A stretch of DNA of 64,000 bases from Anaerolineales bacterium. Its GTDB lineage: Bacteria; Chloroflexota; Anaerolineae; Anaerolineales; Villigracilaceae. Positions 52,367 through 60,925 of the stretch are shown here, in pieces. The position numbers were made by a program, and so were the translations under genes. Each line of letters opens with the position of its first letter. The stretch's first letter is position 1. The DNA lies in assembly GCA_030680795.1 (NCBI GenBank), contig JAUXUL010000050.1, positions 1 to 64,000 of the forward strand. Direction: 5' to 3'. The notes under the pieces are model-generated. The model was not told the origin of the DNA, ran no database searches, and saw nothing but the letters and a program-made list of their open reading frames with translations.

Positions 52367-53572
52367 CTAAAATAATTTCAGTTGTGTTATGGCTTTGCGC
52401 CCGTCTAACAAAATGTAGGGGGCAGCCCGTTCTGCAATGATGCCGAGTTTCTTTAATGAGGAGAGATCGCGTAATCGTTTCATCCTGCGCGCATTCAGGA
52501 TTGCTTCTGCGCCTTTGATGCCAATGCCGGGTATTTTTATCAACTCCCGCTTTTCCGCTTGATTGAGTTCAATAGGTTGATGGATCAGATTCATATCCGC
52601 CCAGGCTTGTTTGGGATCGGTGTGGAGGGGCAGGTTGCTGTTGTGTGTAAATGGCAGGTCTTCCAGATCAAAACCGTAATCACGCAGTAAAAATGAGGCT
52701 TGATATAAACGATATTCGCGCATGGGGTCTACTGCGGTTTTGTTTTCGAGCGGCGTATCTCGAATGGGGTGGAATGCCGAGAAATATGCGCGCTTCAAGC
52801 GAACATTTTTATTCAGCCAATTTGTGATCGTCAACAGTTCAAGATCGCTTTCATCGGAGCCACCGGCAACAAATTGAGTCACTGTGGAAGGCCAGCGTCC
52901 ATTCCAAAATTTATAGGCGGGGACAGATCTGCGGATCTCCTCCACCCATTTCAGCGGCTGTAACAACTCTTTAATGAATATTTTATGGGGCGCAAGTTTT
53001 GCAAGCCGCTCTGGGCTGGGCGCTTCCAAATTGACTGATACCCGATCAGCCAGTTGCATGGCACGATAGACTTGATCTTTCTCCGCGCCCGGCATGATCT
53101 TTAGATGGAGATAGCCGCGAAAATGATATTTCTTGCGCAGGAGCTCGGCTGTGTCGAGAAGTTTATCCTGCGTCCGCACACCGCCTCCTGCCAGCCCGGA
53201 GCTGAGGAACACACCTGTGGCCATGCCGCCTAGATTCATTTTACTGAATAACCCAGCAAATTCATCAGGCGTAAATGTGGCGCGGCGGAAATCTCTCCCT
53301 GCTCTAAACGGGCAATAAAAACAATCGCGTTCACATGCCGATGAAAGCAGAGTTTTCAGGAGCAGGATCTTGTGTCCATTGGGGAGTTGGGCGGGATGCA
53401 CAAAGGCTTGATCCTTCTCTTTCGGGCTGAAGCAGGCTGGAGGTGGGGAAGAGAGGCGCGGCAAACTGGAGGCTCGACTTGAATTGCGGCTCAAAGTATC
53501 AAAAAGTGGTTCCCCATCGCCTTCGAAAGACATTTGTGAAGATAATTCTTTGAGGGTTTCGAGCGGGTTCAT
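52367..53572 (-). CDS. Radical SAM protein of the putative DNA modification/repair family with C-terminal HhH
   Basis: 401 residues. Radical SAM cluster CERDCFYCPF near residue 80 (CxxxCxxC), LSSGLAGGGVRTQDKLLDT, YLHLKIMPGAEKD, VSVNLEAPSPERL, and a C-terminal helix-hairpin-helix region (ELIKIPGIGIKGAEAILNARR). This is the layout of the TIGR03916-type family, usually next to a uracil-DNA glycosylase-like partner, which is absent here. Function remains putative. Confidence 0.85.
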   Translation of the reverse strand: MNPLETLKELSSQMSFEGDGEPLFDTLSRNSSRASSLPRLSSPPPACFSPKEKDQAFVHPAQLPNGHKILLLKTLLSSACERDCFYCPFRAGRDFRRATFTPDEFAGLFSKMNLGGMATGVFLSSGLAGGGVRTQDKLLDTAELLRKKYHFRGYLHLKIMPGAEKDQVYRAMQLADRVSVNLEAPSPERLAKLAPHKIFIKELLQPLKWVEEIRRSVPAYKFWNGRWPSTVTQFVAGGSDESDLELLTITNWLNKNVRLKRAYFSAFHPIRDTPLENKTAVDPMREYRLYQASFLLRDYGFDLEDLPFTHNSNLPLHTDPKQAWADMNLIHQPIELNQAEKRELIKIPGIGIKGAEAILNARRMKRLRDLSSLKKLGIIAERAAPYILLDGRKAITQLKLF

Positions 53573-53648
53573 GATCTGATTATAGAATAAATGTTCTATT
53601 TCATCAAGGAGGAAATTTTGGAAAGCGCGTCACTCGGGTGCAACCGCA

Positions 53649-53693
53649 CACCGGCAAATCAAATTATTTAATTAATTTTGCCGGTGATATAAT
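53649..53693 (+). promoter_or_regulatory. Palindrome and -10 box upstream of the Lys-rich gene
   Basis: CACCGGCAAA (53649-53658) and TTTGCCGGTG (53677-53686) form a perfect 10-bp inverted repeat directly before TATAAT (53688-53693), placing it over the -35 position. A second hairpin TCTTCGCC/GGCGAAGA (53720-53738) is in the leader. Candidate repressor or activator site (inference). Confidence 0.6.
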
Positions 53694-53792
53694 TTGCATA
53701 ACAGAAGGTTTTGTCGGTGTCTTCGCCCCAGGCGAAGATTTATACATTTTATTCAAAGATCAACTGCGTTGGTTTTTGGAAAGGAGGTAGAC

Positions 53793-53873
53793 ATGGCAAA
53801 CAAGGAACAGAAGGGGAAGAACAAGGAAAAGAAGAAGAAAAAGAAAGAAAAGCCAAAGCCGCCTAAGAAGTAG
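53793..53873 (+). CDS. Lysine-rich 26-residue protein
   Basis: ATG at 53793 with an AAAGGAGG site 6 bases upstream. Half of the residues are lysine (MANKEQKGKNKEKKKKKKEK and a PKPPKK end). Similar very short Lys-rich frames occur after strong promoters in various bacteria; I do not know a function. A clear promoter, structured leader and a hairpin afterwards (53916-53951) support a real gene. Confidence 0.65.
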   Translation: MANKEQKGKNKEKKKKKKEKPKPPKK

Positions 53874-53915
53874 TTGGTGGCCTTCGCCGCTTGAAGAGTT
53901 AAGCTAGCATTTTCG

Positions 53916-53951
53916 CCATCCCCCAGATCAGCAAACTGACCTGGGGGATGG
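53916..53951 (+). terminator. Hairpin after the Lys-rich gene
   Basis: CCATCCCCCAG (53916-53926) and CTGGGGGATGG (53941-53951), perfect 11-bp stem; no strong T run follows, so termination is probable but not certain. Confidence 0.65.
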
Positions 53952-54004
53952 GTCGTATAAATAAAGACGTCAAATATTTAGAAAAGCTTTCTGAGTTTTT
54001 GATC

Positions 54005-56308
54005 CTAAGCAACAGCGGGTTGTTGGTATAAATATTTCTGGAAGTCAATAAAGATATTGCGGATGTTTTCAACACTGCCTAATATTTCTTTTGCGTCGTC
54101 TAGCGCAAGATATTTGAGGGTGAGCAGATGCGGAAGTTTTTCCTGATCGAGTTCTTCGACACCTGTTTCAATGTATTTGGACAATACGAATTCAACGAAT
54201 TGTTTTTGCTGGACGGTGAGAGATGTAAATATTTTGGATTGTGCAGTTGCAACGCGCATTTCTCTTGTGATCGGTTGCACTGCAAAAGAGATATATTCCA
54301 GCACATCGAAGAGATCACTCTTTTCGGCGTTGATGAGCGATTGCATGATGTGTAATTGCTCTTTTCCGAAGCCAGCATCAGCCAGTTTTTCGAGTAGGGC
54401 TTTTCGCGTGTCAGGCTTCGACCAAATTTTTCGCAGTTGTTCTTCGTTCTTGAAGAAGTCAGGCAGTTTGCCGAAAAGTTTTTCCATGAATTGTTCAGCA
54501 GTGAGCGGTTTACAATCTGCATCGTAAAACAGGGTGGTCGCCATGTGCTGGATTTCGCGTTCCTTGCCATCGCTTAATTTGATTTTGACCTTTACACGCG
54601 GCTCATATTCGGGAGGCAGCTCAGAGGTCTTTGGTTTGGACGGTGGTTTGGGATCATCAATGACAGGCTCTTCGGGTGGACCATCCCATTCAGGGTCAGC
54701 GAAGTTGTGATGAGCATCTACAAAATCGTAGATGGTGAAATATTCCTTGCCATCGAAGAGACGAGTACCGCGCCCGATGATCTGTTTGAATTCGATCATC
54801 GAATTGATGGGGCGCATAAGGATGATGTTACGGATGTTGCGAGCATCCACGCCAGTGGACAATTTTTGCGATGTTGTCAAAATTGTCGGGATGGTTCTTT
54901 CGTTATCCTGGAATTGACGTAAATACTCTTCACCCAACGCACCATCATTGGCGGTGACACGGACGCAATACATCGGGTCTGTGCTTTTCTTGTATTGATT
55001 TATCAAATCGCGGACGGCGGCGGCGTGGTCTTGTGTGGCACAGAAGACAATGCCTTTTTCATTTTGATTGATCTCGTCCATAAAGAGTTGCACGCGTTTG
55101 GCTTCGCGGGCTTTGATCTCGATGATGCGGTTGAAATCGGCTTCTTTGTAAACTTTGCCTTCTTCAATCTCGCCTTCGACAATGGTGTCATCTGATGTGT
55201 AAATATATTCATCGAGCGAGGTCTTCATACGGCGGACTTTGAACGGGGTGAGAAAGCCGTCGTTGATGCCTTCTTTGAGCGAGTAGACGTAAACAGGTTC
55301 GCCGAAATATTTATAAGTATCAACGTTGTCTTTGCGCTTGGGTGTGGCGGTCAGACCGAGTTGTACAGCGGGCGAAAAATAATCCATGATGGCGCGCCAG
55401 TTGCCTTCGTTGTTGGCTCCACCGCGGTGACATTCATCAATGATGATGAAGTCAAAATAATCCTTTTGATATTCGCCAAAATACGGCGTATCTTCGGGCC
55501 CGCTCATGAAGGTTTGGAAAATGGTGAAGAAGATACTTCCGTTTGTTGGGACTCTTCCTTTTTTACGAATTTCGTCAGGTTTGATACGCACGAGCGCATC
55601 ATCGGGGAAGGCAGAATAGCGGGTGAATTCGGAAAATGCCTGGTCAGCGAGAATGTTTCGGTCTGCCAGAAACAGGACGCGAGGGCGGCGGGAGGCGTCG
55701 CGTTTCAAGTTCCAGCGCGTTTGGTAGAGCTTCCAAACGATATGGAAGGCAATGGTTGTTTTGCCTGTACCTGTTGCGAGCGTTAGAAGGATACGGTTTT
55801 TGTTTTCGGCAATCGCGTTGAGCGCGTTGTTGACGGCGATCTCTTGAAAGTAATATGGGGGCTTGGTGCCGCCGATGTCTTCGAATGGGACGGGGTTGAA
55901 GCGCTCCTCCCATTCGTTGGTTGTGATGAAGGTTTTTTCCCAAAGTTCATCGGGAGTAGGAAAATTTTTTACAAGTCCCTCTTTGCCTGTGCTCATTTCG
56001 ATTTGATAGATTTCCTTGCCATTCGCGGCATAGGTGAAGGTGAGTTTTAATTTTTCGGCGTAATTCTTTGCCTGCCCCACGCCTTCCCCGACAGAGAGTT
56101 CATCGCTTTTGGCTTCGATGACGGCCAGTTGACGGTTTTTGTAGAGGAGGATGTAATCGGTGATAAGAGGTTTGCCGCGCCCGCCAGCCTGGATTTTGCC
56201 TTTGGTGATGTGCCGTTCGCGCAGAATTTTGGAACCATCGATAACACCCCAGCCGCTTTCGCGCAGTTGGGGGTCGATGAGTTCGGCTCTGGTTTCGGCT
56301 TCGTTCAT
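54005..56308 (-). CDS. hsdR: Type I restriction enzyme R subunit
   Basis: 767 residues. N-terminal nuclease-type region with AVIEAKSDELSVGEGVGQAKNYA (the D-ExK-like core, here IDYILLY..VIEAK), SF2 helicase: TLATGTGKTTIAFHI (Walker A), IIIDECHRGG (DECH), LTATPKR, and GIVFCATQDHA, LSTGVDARNIRNIILMRP, QIIGRGTRLFDGK. C-terminal helical part about 600-767. Shorter than E. coli HsdR. It translocates and cuts DNA lacking the modification made by HsdM/S. Located downstream of the hsdMS gene in the same orientation, with a plus-strand gene between. Confidence 0.92.
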   Translation of the reverse strand: MNEAETRAELIDPQLRESGWGVIDGSKILRERHITKGKIQAGGRGKPLITDYILLYKNRQLAVIEAKSDELSVGEGVGQAKNYAEKLKLTFTYAANGKEIYQIEMSTGKEGLVKNFPTPDELWEKTFITTNEWEERFNPVPFEDIGGTKPPYYFQEIAVNNALNAIAENKNRILLTLATGTGKTTIAFHIVWKLYQTRWNLKRDASRRPRVLFLADRNILADQAFSEFTRYSAFPDDALVRIKPDEIRKKGRVPTNGSIFFTIFQTFMSGPEDTPYFGEYQKDYFDFIIIDECHRGGANNEGNWRAIMDYFSPAVQLGLTATPKRKDNVDTYKYFGEPVYVYSLKEGINDGFLTPFKVRRMKTSLDEYIYTSDDTIVEGEIEEGKVYKEADFNRIIEIKAREAKRVQLFMDEINQNEKGIVFCATQDHAAAVRDLINQYKKSTDPMYCVRVTANDGALGEEYLRQFQDNERTIPTILTTSQKLSTGVDARNIRNIILMRPINSMIEFKQIIGRGTRLFDGKEYFTIYDFVDAHHNFADPEWDGPPEEPVIDDPKPPSKPKTSELPPEYEPRVKVKIKLSDGKEREIQHMATTLFYDADCKPLTAEQFMEKLFGKLPDFFKNEEQLRKIWSKPDTRKALLEKLADAGFGKEQLHIMQSLINAEKSDLFDVLEYISFAVQPITREMRVATAQSKIFTSLTVQQKQFVEFVLSKYIETGVEELDQEKLPHLLTLKYLALDDAKEILGSVENIRNIFIDFQKYLYQQPAVA

Positions 56309-56457
56309 TTTTACCTTTTTTGGACAGCCCGATTTTACTATCTGTCATTTTACACGACATTGGAAAACTGATATATGTTTGATGACATATCAGTTTTTCT
56401 TCGTTTTTACAATATGTCACCCGACCCGCTCTGCTACCTAAACTGTAAAACTGGCTC

Positions 56458-56486
56458 TTGTATGTTGGTATAGAAAAGTGTAATAT
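56458..56486 (+). promoter_or_regulatory. Promoter of the 71-residue gene
   Basis: TTGTAT (56458-56463), 17-base spacer, TAATAT (56481-56486). AGGAGG follows at 56513-56518. Confidence 0.6.
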
Positions 56487-56524
56487 GGACATAATCGAGC
56501 AAGCAACTTTTTCAGGAGGCAGCT

Positions 56525-56740
56525 ATGGGTCAAACTTCGAATAACCCGAAATTAGACAAGGCACTTTCCGATGCCCAGAAAGCCCGGCAAGAGTGGCAGG
56601 ATGCTGAAAAAAACGCTAAAGATACCGAAGGGGCTACCTATGATCCAAGCGGGCAAAGCGGCCGGCAAGTAGCGGATGAAGCGAATCGGAAATATGAAGA
56701 GGCTTTACAGAAAGTCTCTGACGCCAAGCGCGGCAAGTAG
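56525..56740 (+). CDS. Small hydrophilic hypothetical protein
   Basis: 71 residues, highly charged and helical (ALSDAQKARQEWQDAEKNAKD, ANRKYEEALQKVSDAKRGK), no membrane or signal segment. AGGAGG lies 6 bases before the ATG. Family not recognised. On the opposite strand to hsdMS and hsdR, with its own promoter and terminator. Confidence 0.75.
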   Translation: MGQTSNNPKLDKALSDAQKARQEWQDAEKNAKDTEGATYDPSGQSGRQVADEANRKYEEALQKVSDAKRGK

Positions 56741-56769
56741 AAACAGGTAAATTGCGTTTTTAATAGGGC

Positions 56770-56792
56770 GGGCAGATAGCCTGCCAGTTTTT
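56770..56792 (+). terminator. Terminator of the 71-residue gene
   Basis: GGCAG-ATAGC-CTGCC stem-loop followed by A and five T. Confidence 0.8.
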
Positions 56793-56811
56793 GATTCCCT
56801 AGCGGGTCTCA

Positions 56812-56898
56812 TACCCCGCCGCTCTGCGGCGTGATAAGATTTGGGCATGAGTCGTCTTATATAGCAGACCGATACCCCGTCCGCTTGCGGCGGGGTAG
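56812..56898. repeat. GC-rich hairpin repeat pair
   Basis: TACCCCGCCGC (56812-56822) and GCGGCGGGGTA (56888-56898) are perfect inverse, and each half has its own CGC/GCG hairpin. Non-coding. Lies between the terminator and the hsdS remnant. Confidence 0.6.
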
Positions 56899-56943
56899 TT
56901 CATTTAAAGAGTCTGACTTTTTTTTGGGGGGTTGATAACACAA

Positions 56944-57207
56944 TCATAAATCACCACTGAATGCTTTACTCAACACACTCTTCTTCAACTCCTCCAGCGA
57001 CTCCACCTACTGCTGATAAATCTCCTCCGACCTCCCCGTTTCAGCGGACAGCGCCTCCAGCCCCCCGACAATGGCGCGTTGTTCGGCGATGAATCGGTGC
57101 GGGATAAATCCCTGCCTCAGTTCATGAAAGTCGAATAAATTCGACTCACTTGCGCCAGCCCGAAGGGCTTCCACGCTCTGAGACAGGACTTCAGTCCGCC
57201 GAATCAT
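56944..57207 (-). pseudogene. Duplicated, broken hsdS C-terminal tail
   Basis: The minus strand reads IAEQRAIVGGLEALSAETGR, then SEEIYQQ, stop, VESLEELKKSVLSKAFSGDL: the same tail as the end of the hsdMS gene (LAEQRAIVGRLEALSAETGR, then VEALEELKKSVLQKAFAGEL), with an in-frame stop at about 57007. Its upstream half (RRTEVLSQSVEALRAGASES and following) is repeat-derived sequence, not TRD. So the S tail was duplicated and its copy decayed. Confidence 0.75.
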
Positions 57208-59156
57208 AACTCTCCCGCAAATGCTTTTTGCAAGACACTCTTCTTCAACTCTTCCAACGCCTCCACCTTGGACTGATAAATCTCCTCCAACCTCCCCGTT
57301 TCAGCGGACAGCGCCTCCAGCCGCCCGACGATGGCGCGTTGTTCGGCGAGTGGGGGGATTAGCACAGGTATAGAATAAACTTCATTTCGATTTATTCCTG
57401 GCTTTACACCTTTTGCTAATTTGGGCAATTCAAGACTCTGCAAAAGGTAATAAATAAATTTCAAATCATGCTTCTCAGCTTCAAATGTAACGAAAGCAGA
57501 ACCTTTTCGTCCAACGATAATGCTTGACTTATCATAATAAAATTCATCAGTTCTATCTTTTTCGCCATTTGCTCCATAAACAGGGTATAGTCCATTCGAC
57601 TTCCTTTTAGAATCTGGCAATGGTTTTCCATACTCTAGTTTTAGAACTTCGCCAAGCTTCATTTCTTGCCATTGATGTTTCGAATATTTTCGAACATCAT
57701 TTGTGAAGCTAAAAATTGGCGATCTTAAAATTTCAGAACCTTCACTATCTAAAGCTTTTATATCATCTAATATATCTTGAGGGTTGCGGAAAGTTGTTTC
57801 ATTTTTCCTGCTCGGATTTTTTACAGACAGATCGTATGTGATTTTGTCAACATCTGCCAAGTTGACAACCCAAGAGTTTTCAGAAAGTGCCTTGGTTTTT
57901 TGTGAATGTACAAAATCCATTAAATCATTTTCGTTGAGTGGGGCGGTCTTCCCTAAATTTCTATCAAGATTAAGTTGGTAATACCAAATATTTTTTGTGG
58001 GTTTGCCTTTTTCAAAAAATAGCACTACGGTTTTTAAACCAGCACCAACAAAAGTTCCACGAGGTAAATCTAATATGGTATGTAAATTACAGTTGTCCAA
58101 TAAGAATTTTCGCAATGATATGGAAGCGTTATCTGGATTAGAAAGGAATGTATCTGTGATCACCACGCCCGCGCGACCGCCTGCCTTCAAGATCTTGATG
58201 AAGTGCTGTAAAAACAAAAACGCCGTCTCGCCCGTTTTGATCGGGAAGTTCTGCTGCACCTCGGCGCGTTCCTTGCCGCCGAAGGGCGGGTTCGCCAGCA
58301 CCACGTTATAACGATCCCTCTCCTGAATATCAGACAGATTCTCCGCCAGCGTGTTGGTATGCAGAATGTTCGGCGCCTCAATCCCATGCAGGATCATATT
58401 CATGATCCCGATGATATACGCGAGCGACTTCTTTTCCTTGCCGTAGAAGGTCTTTTTTTGAAGTGTATCAATGTCATTCGTTGTGAGATTCTTTTTGGCT
58501 TTGAGATACTCAAATGATTCGCACAAAAAGCCTGCCGAACCGACTGCTCCATCGTAGATGGTCTCCCCGATCTTCGGATTCACCACCTTCACGATCGTCT
58601 TGATCAACGGACGCGGCGTGTAATACTCACCGCCATTGCGACCGGCGTTGCCCATGTTCTTGATCTTGTCCTCATACAACGCGCTCATCTCATGCTTTTC
58701 TTTCGACGAACGAAAGCGCAGTTCATCCACGAGATTGATCACCTCACGCAAGTTGTATCCGCTCTGGATGCGATTCTTCAACTCAGAAAAGATTTCACCG
58801 ATCTTGTATTCAATCGTATCTGCATGGTCAGCCGTCGTCTTGAACTTCTTGAGATACGGAAACAATTTCACGTTCACAAAATCGATCAGGTCATCGCCCG
58901 TCATCGCCTTGTGATGGTCTAGCTTCCCTTCCTTATCCTTTGGCGTTGCCCACTTCTCCCATCTAAAATCGCCAGTGATGATCGGCGAGTACGACTTCCC
59001 AGAAAGCTCCGCTGCATCCTTGCGATCCTTTTCCAGATCATCCAAATATTTCAGGAACAGAATCCATGAAGTCTGTTCCACATAATCCAATTCACTGGAA
59101 CAGCCCGCGTCTTTCCATAATTTATCGTCAATATTTTTGAAGGTTTGTTCGAACAT
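57204..59156 (-). CDS. Type I methyltransferase HsdM fused to a single-TRD HsdS half
   Basis: 650 residues. Residues 1-490 are HsdM: N-terminal helical domain, then the N6-adenine methyltransferase with DGAVGSAGFLCESF (motif I) and VVLANPPFGGKE (motif IV, NPPF). From about 500 a target recognition domain starts (WQEMKLGEVLKLEYGKPLPD, YPVYGANG) and the protein ends in a coiled-coil spacer (LPPLAEQRAIVGRLEALSAE... AFAGEL). Only one TRD is present, where classical HsdS has two. After IIVGRKGSA the sequence goes directly to FVTFEAEKHDLKFIYYLL; relatives have about 20 residues between, so the TRD seems internally deleted. A dimer of the fusion could still form a palindromic specificity, if active. 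Confidence 0.88.
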   Translation of the reverse strand: MFEQTFKNIDDKLWKDAGCSSELDYVEQTSWILFLKYLDDLEKDRKDAAELSGKSYSPIITGDFRWEKWATPKDKEGKLDHHKAMTGDDLIDFVNVKLFPYLKKFKTTADHADTIEYKIGEIFSELKNRIQSGYNLREVINLVDELRFRSSKEKHEMSALYEDKIKNMGNAGRNGGEYYTPRPLIKTIVKVVNPKIGETIYDGAVGSAGFLCESFEYLKAKKNLTTNDIDTLQKKTFYGKEKKSLAYIIGIMNMILHGIEAPNILHTNTLAENLSDIQERDRYNVVLANPPFGGKERAEVQQNFPIKTGETAFLFLQHFIKILKAGGRAGVVITDTFLSNPDNASISLRKFLLDNCNLHTILDLPRGTFVGAGLKTVVLFFEKGKPTKNIWYYQLNLDRNLGKTAPLNENDLMDFVHSQKTKALSENSWVVNLADVDKITYDLSVKNPSRKNETTFRNPQDILDDIKALDSEGSEILRSPIFSFTNDVRKYSKHQWQEMKLGEVLKLEYGKPLPDSKRKSNGLYPVYGANGEKDRTDEFYYDKSSIIVGRKGSAFVTFEAEKHDLKFIYYLLQSLELPKLAKGVKPGINRNEVYSIPVLIPPLAEQRAIVGRLEALSAETGRLEEIYQSKVEALEELKKSVLQKAFAGEL

Positions 59157-59531
59157 ATAATTTCCTCTATGCCCTTACCTCTATCTTTTCCAAGTATACC
59201 CGACGCGTATGATGTCCATGACGGACGCTGGGAGGAGAAAAATAGTGAATGATAAACGTTTTGCATAAAAAGAAGTAGATGCTGTCTTTTACGATAGTCA
59301 ATGTCTAAACCTAGGCATCCAGTCAGGGCAGGGGAGGCGACTCTATCCGCGTGGAAAGGGACAAATTATGGGCAGCCAGCCTCAGGTCCGAGTGTGAAGC
59401 GAGCGGATCTTCTTTTTCTGTCCATCGTATATAGTCTGGCGACCATTATCCGCATTTCGAGAAGTGGGGGATTACTTCCCTCTCAGGACAGCAGGCGAGT
59501 GAGCGTCGACCTCGCTAAGATATTTCGTATT

Positions 59532-59559
59532 GCTATCGATAAGTATTAACAGGTCTAAC
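59532..59559 (+). other. dif-like half-site junction 1 (outer left)
   Basis: GCTATCGATAA (59532-59542), core GTATTA (59543-59548), then ACAGGTCTAAC, which does not match the left arm. Left arm plus core of an 11-6-11 site, followed by cassette sequence. Confidence 0.6.
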
Positions 59560-59834
59560 TTGGAGTTTGACTTTTCGGGTTCGGCTAAAAGTTGTTCGGC
59601 TGGCAATGCGTCTTTACTCCCCGCCCCTGAGGCTCGAAATCAAGGGTTGGCGAATTGCCCCGACATTCCCGCGTTTACGGAGGGAGCGTCCGCCGCTGAA
59701 TTTCCGTGCCGCTTCGAAGCGAATGATGCGGAGCAAGAATTCGCTGAGGGGCACGGGCGGCGAGATCCCGAAGTGCGGAGAGGGGCAAGGCGGAGCGTTC
59801 CAGCTCTTGATTTTGAGAGGGCGGGAGAGTAGCA

Positions 59835-60062
59835 TTGGGCATTCCAGCCGAACCCGTTGTTGGTCCTGGTTTCAATCAGGTTCTGAGAACGTTGGGGAAG
59901 TCTCCTGCGGATTTGTTTCCGGTCAACAGGATCACGGCTATGTGTTCCAAGTGTCGGCAGCCTATTGCACGTGGCGAGGGCTATCGTCATAATAGGGTGG
60001 GGGAGAAGAAGGTTTATTGTGTTGATTGTCACGCTAAAATGGGTTTGCCACTTCGAGTATAG
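59835..60062 (+). CDS. CxxC/CxxC zinc-ribbon-like small protein, copy 1
   Basis: 75 residues from TTG 59835, GGGAGAG 6 bases upstream. IPAEPVVGPGFNQVLRTLGK, then CSKCRQPIARGEGY and YCVDCHAKMGLPL: two CxxC pairs 23 residues apart, likely one zinc site. About 85 percent identical to copy 2 (60469). I do not recognise a named family. Lies inside the first of two 663-667 bp units that end at dif-like half sites beside an Xer-like recombinase. Confidence 0.75.
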   Translation: MGIPAEPVVGPGFNQVLRTLGKSPADLFPVNRITAMCSKCRQPIARGEGYRHNRVGEKKVYCVDCHAKMGLPLRV

Positions 60063-60141
60063 AATTTATGTTCACATCTTGTCATTTAGTCATATTAGTC
60101 CAAACGAAAAAAAAGTTTTTGAGTAGATTGAAAATTGAATT

Positions 60142-60211
60142 GTTGAGCAGATGAAAAGTTGAAAGGTTGGTAGTTTGCTTATGATAACTTTTATGTTTGC
60201 GATAAGTATTA
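60142..60211 (+). repeat. 70-bp direct repeat, first copy
   Basis: Identical over 70 bases to 60809-60878. Contains AAAGTTGAAAGGTTGG and the left arm plus core of the dif-like site; the two copies stop being identical exactly after GTATTA. Confidence 0.9.
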
Positions 60212-60222
60212 CCAGGTGTAGC
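60195..60222 (+). other. dif-like half-site junction 2
   Basis: GTTTGCGATAA (60195-60205), core GTATTA (60206-60211), then CCAGGTGTAGC, related to the right side of junction 1 (shared CAGGTxTAxC). Marks the border between the two cassettes. Confidence 0.6.
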
Positions 60223-60468
60223 TTAGAATTCTCGGGTTCGGCTAAAAGTTGTTCGGCTGGACAATGCGATTTCACTCTCCCGCCGCGAGGCTTAAAATCA
60301 ATTGCTGATGAATTGCCCGCTTCACCCGCGTTCATGAGGGCGACATCCCCGGCGCCCAGTCTGAAAATTCTCCCTGGGGAGAATTTTCACGAGGGCGACG
60401 GAGAGACCGAATGCGGGAAGGGCAAGGCGGAGAACTCAGCGGTTGATTTTGAGGGCGGGAGAGTAGCA

Positions 60469-60696
60469 TTGGGCATTCCAGCCGAACCCGCTGTCGGTCC
60501 CGGTTTCAATCAGGTTCTGAGAACGTTGGGGAAGTCTCCTGCGGATCTGTTTCCGATCAACAGGGTTACAACCAGGTGCTCGAAGTGTGCTGCACTTATT
60601 GCGCGTGGTGAAGGGTATCGTCATAATAGGGTGGGGGAGAAGAAGATTTATTGCGTTGATTGCCATGCTGAGATGGGTTTGCCACTTCGATTTTAG
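60469..60696 (+). CDS. CxxC/CxxC zinc-ribbon-like small protein, copy 2
   Basis: 75 residues from TTG 60469 with the same GGGAGAG site. CSKCAALIARGEGY and YCVDCHAEMGLPL. Differs from copy 1 at about 11 positions, mostly around residues 30-43, and keeps all four Cys. The frame is open far upstream (from 60175) here but copy 1 has a two-base insertion (AG at about 59817) in the same stretch, so only the 75-residue part is shared as a frame; I take that as the gene. Confidence 0.75.
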   Translation: MGIPAEPAVGPGFNQVLRTLGKSPADLFPINRVTTRCSKCAALIARGEGYRHNRVGEKKIYCVDCHAEMGLPLRF

Positions 60697-60808
60697 AATG
60701 TGTGTTCACTCCTTGTCATTTAGCCATATTTCATCAGTGAGGTTTTGAAATGGATTTGAGATTGAGTAAATTGAAAATTGAAAAATTGAAAAATCGAAAA
60801 ATTGAAAA

Positions 60809-60878
60809 GTTGAGCAGATGAAAAGTTGAAAGGTTGGTAGTTTGCTTATGATAACTTTTATGTTTGCGATAAGTATTA
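60809..60878 (+). repeat. 70-bp direct repeat, second copy
   Basis: Second identical copy, 667 bases downstream of the first, ending at the core of the complete dif-like site. Confidence 0.9.
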
Positions 60879-60889
60879 TTATCGTAAGC
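60862..60889 (+). other. dif-like site (junction 3), complete arms, at the recombinase promoter
   Basis: GTTTGCGATAA (60862-60872), core GTATTA (60873-60878), TTATCGTAAGC (60879-60889). Arms are inverted matches at 9 of 11 positions, with the inner ATAA...TTAT typical of Xer sites. It ends 1 base before the -35 box of the recombinase gene, so site occupancy could repress its own promoter (inference). Confidence 0.65.
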
Positions 60890-60890
60890 A

Positions 60891-60918
60891 TTGACAAATA
60901 CAAAAAACTTCGTATAAT
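60891..60918 (+). promoter_or_regulatory. Consensus promoter of the Xer-like recombinase
   Basis: TTGACA (60891-60896), 16-base spacer, TATAAT (60913-60918), both perfect. The expected start of transcription (about 60925) coincides with the ATG at 60926, so the mRNA would be leaderless or nearly so; no ribosome site precedes the ATG. Confidence 0.85.
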
Positions 60919-60925
60919 GACCCCT

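Noticed and set aside
59301-59549. 82-residue frame before cassette 1
   Set aside because: No ribosome site, no known domain, and it ends inside the dif-like junction; probably chance.
60174-60201. Alternative dif alignment TTTGCTTATGA-TAACTT-TTATGTTTGCG inside the 70-bp repeat
   Set aside because: It resembles E. coli dif in the right arm, but arms are poor inverse matches and the homology breaks occur at GTATTA, not here.
60175-60468. N-terminal 98 residues before CxxC copy 2
   Set aside because: The same DNA in copy 1 has a two-base insertion and another frame, so only the 75-residue part is shared coding.
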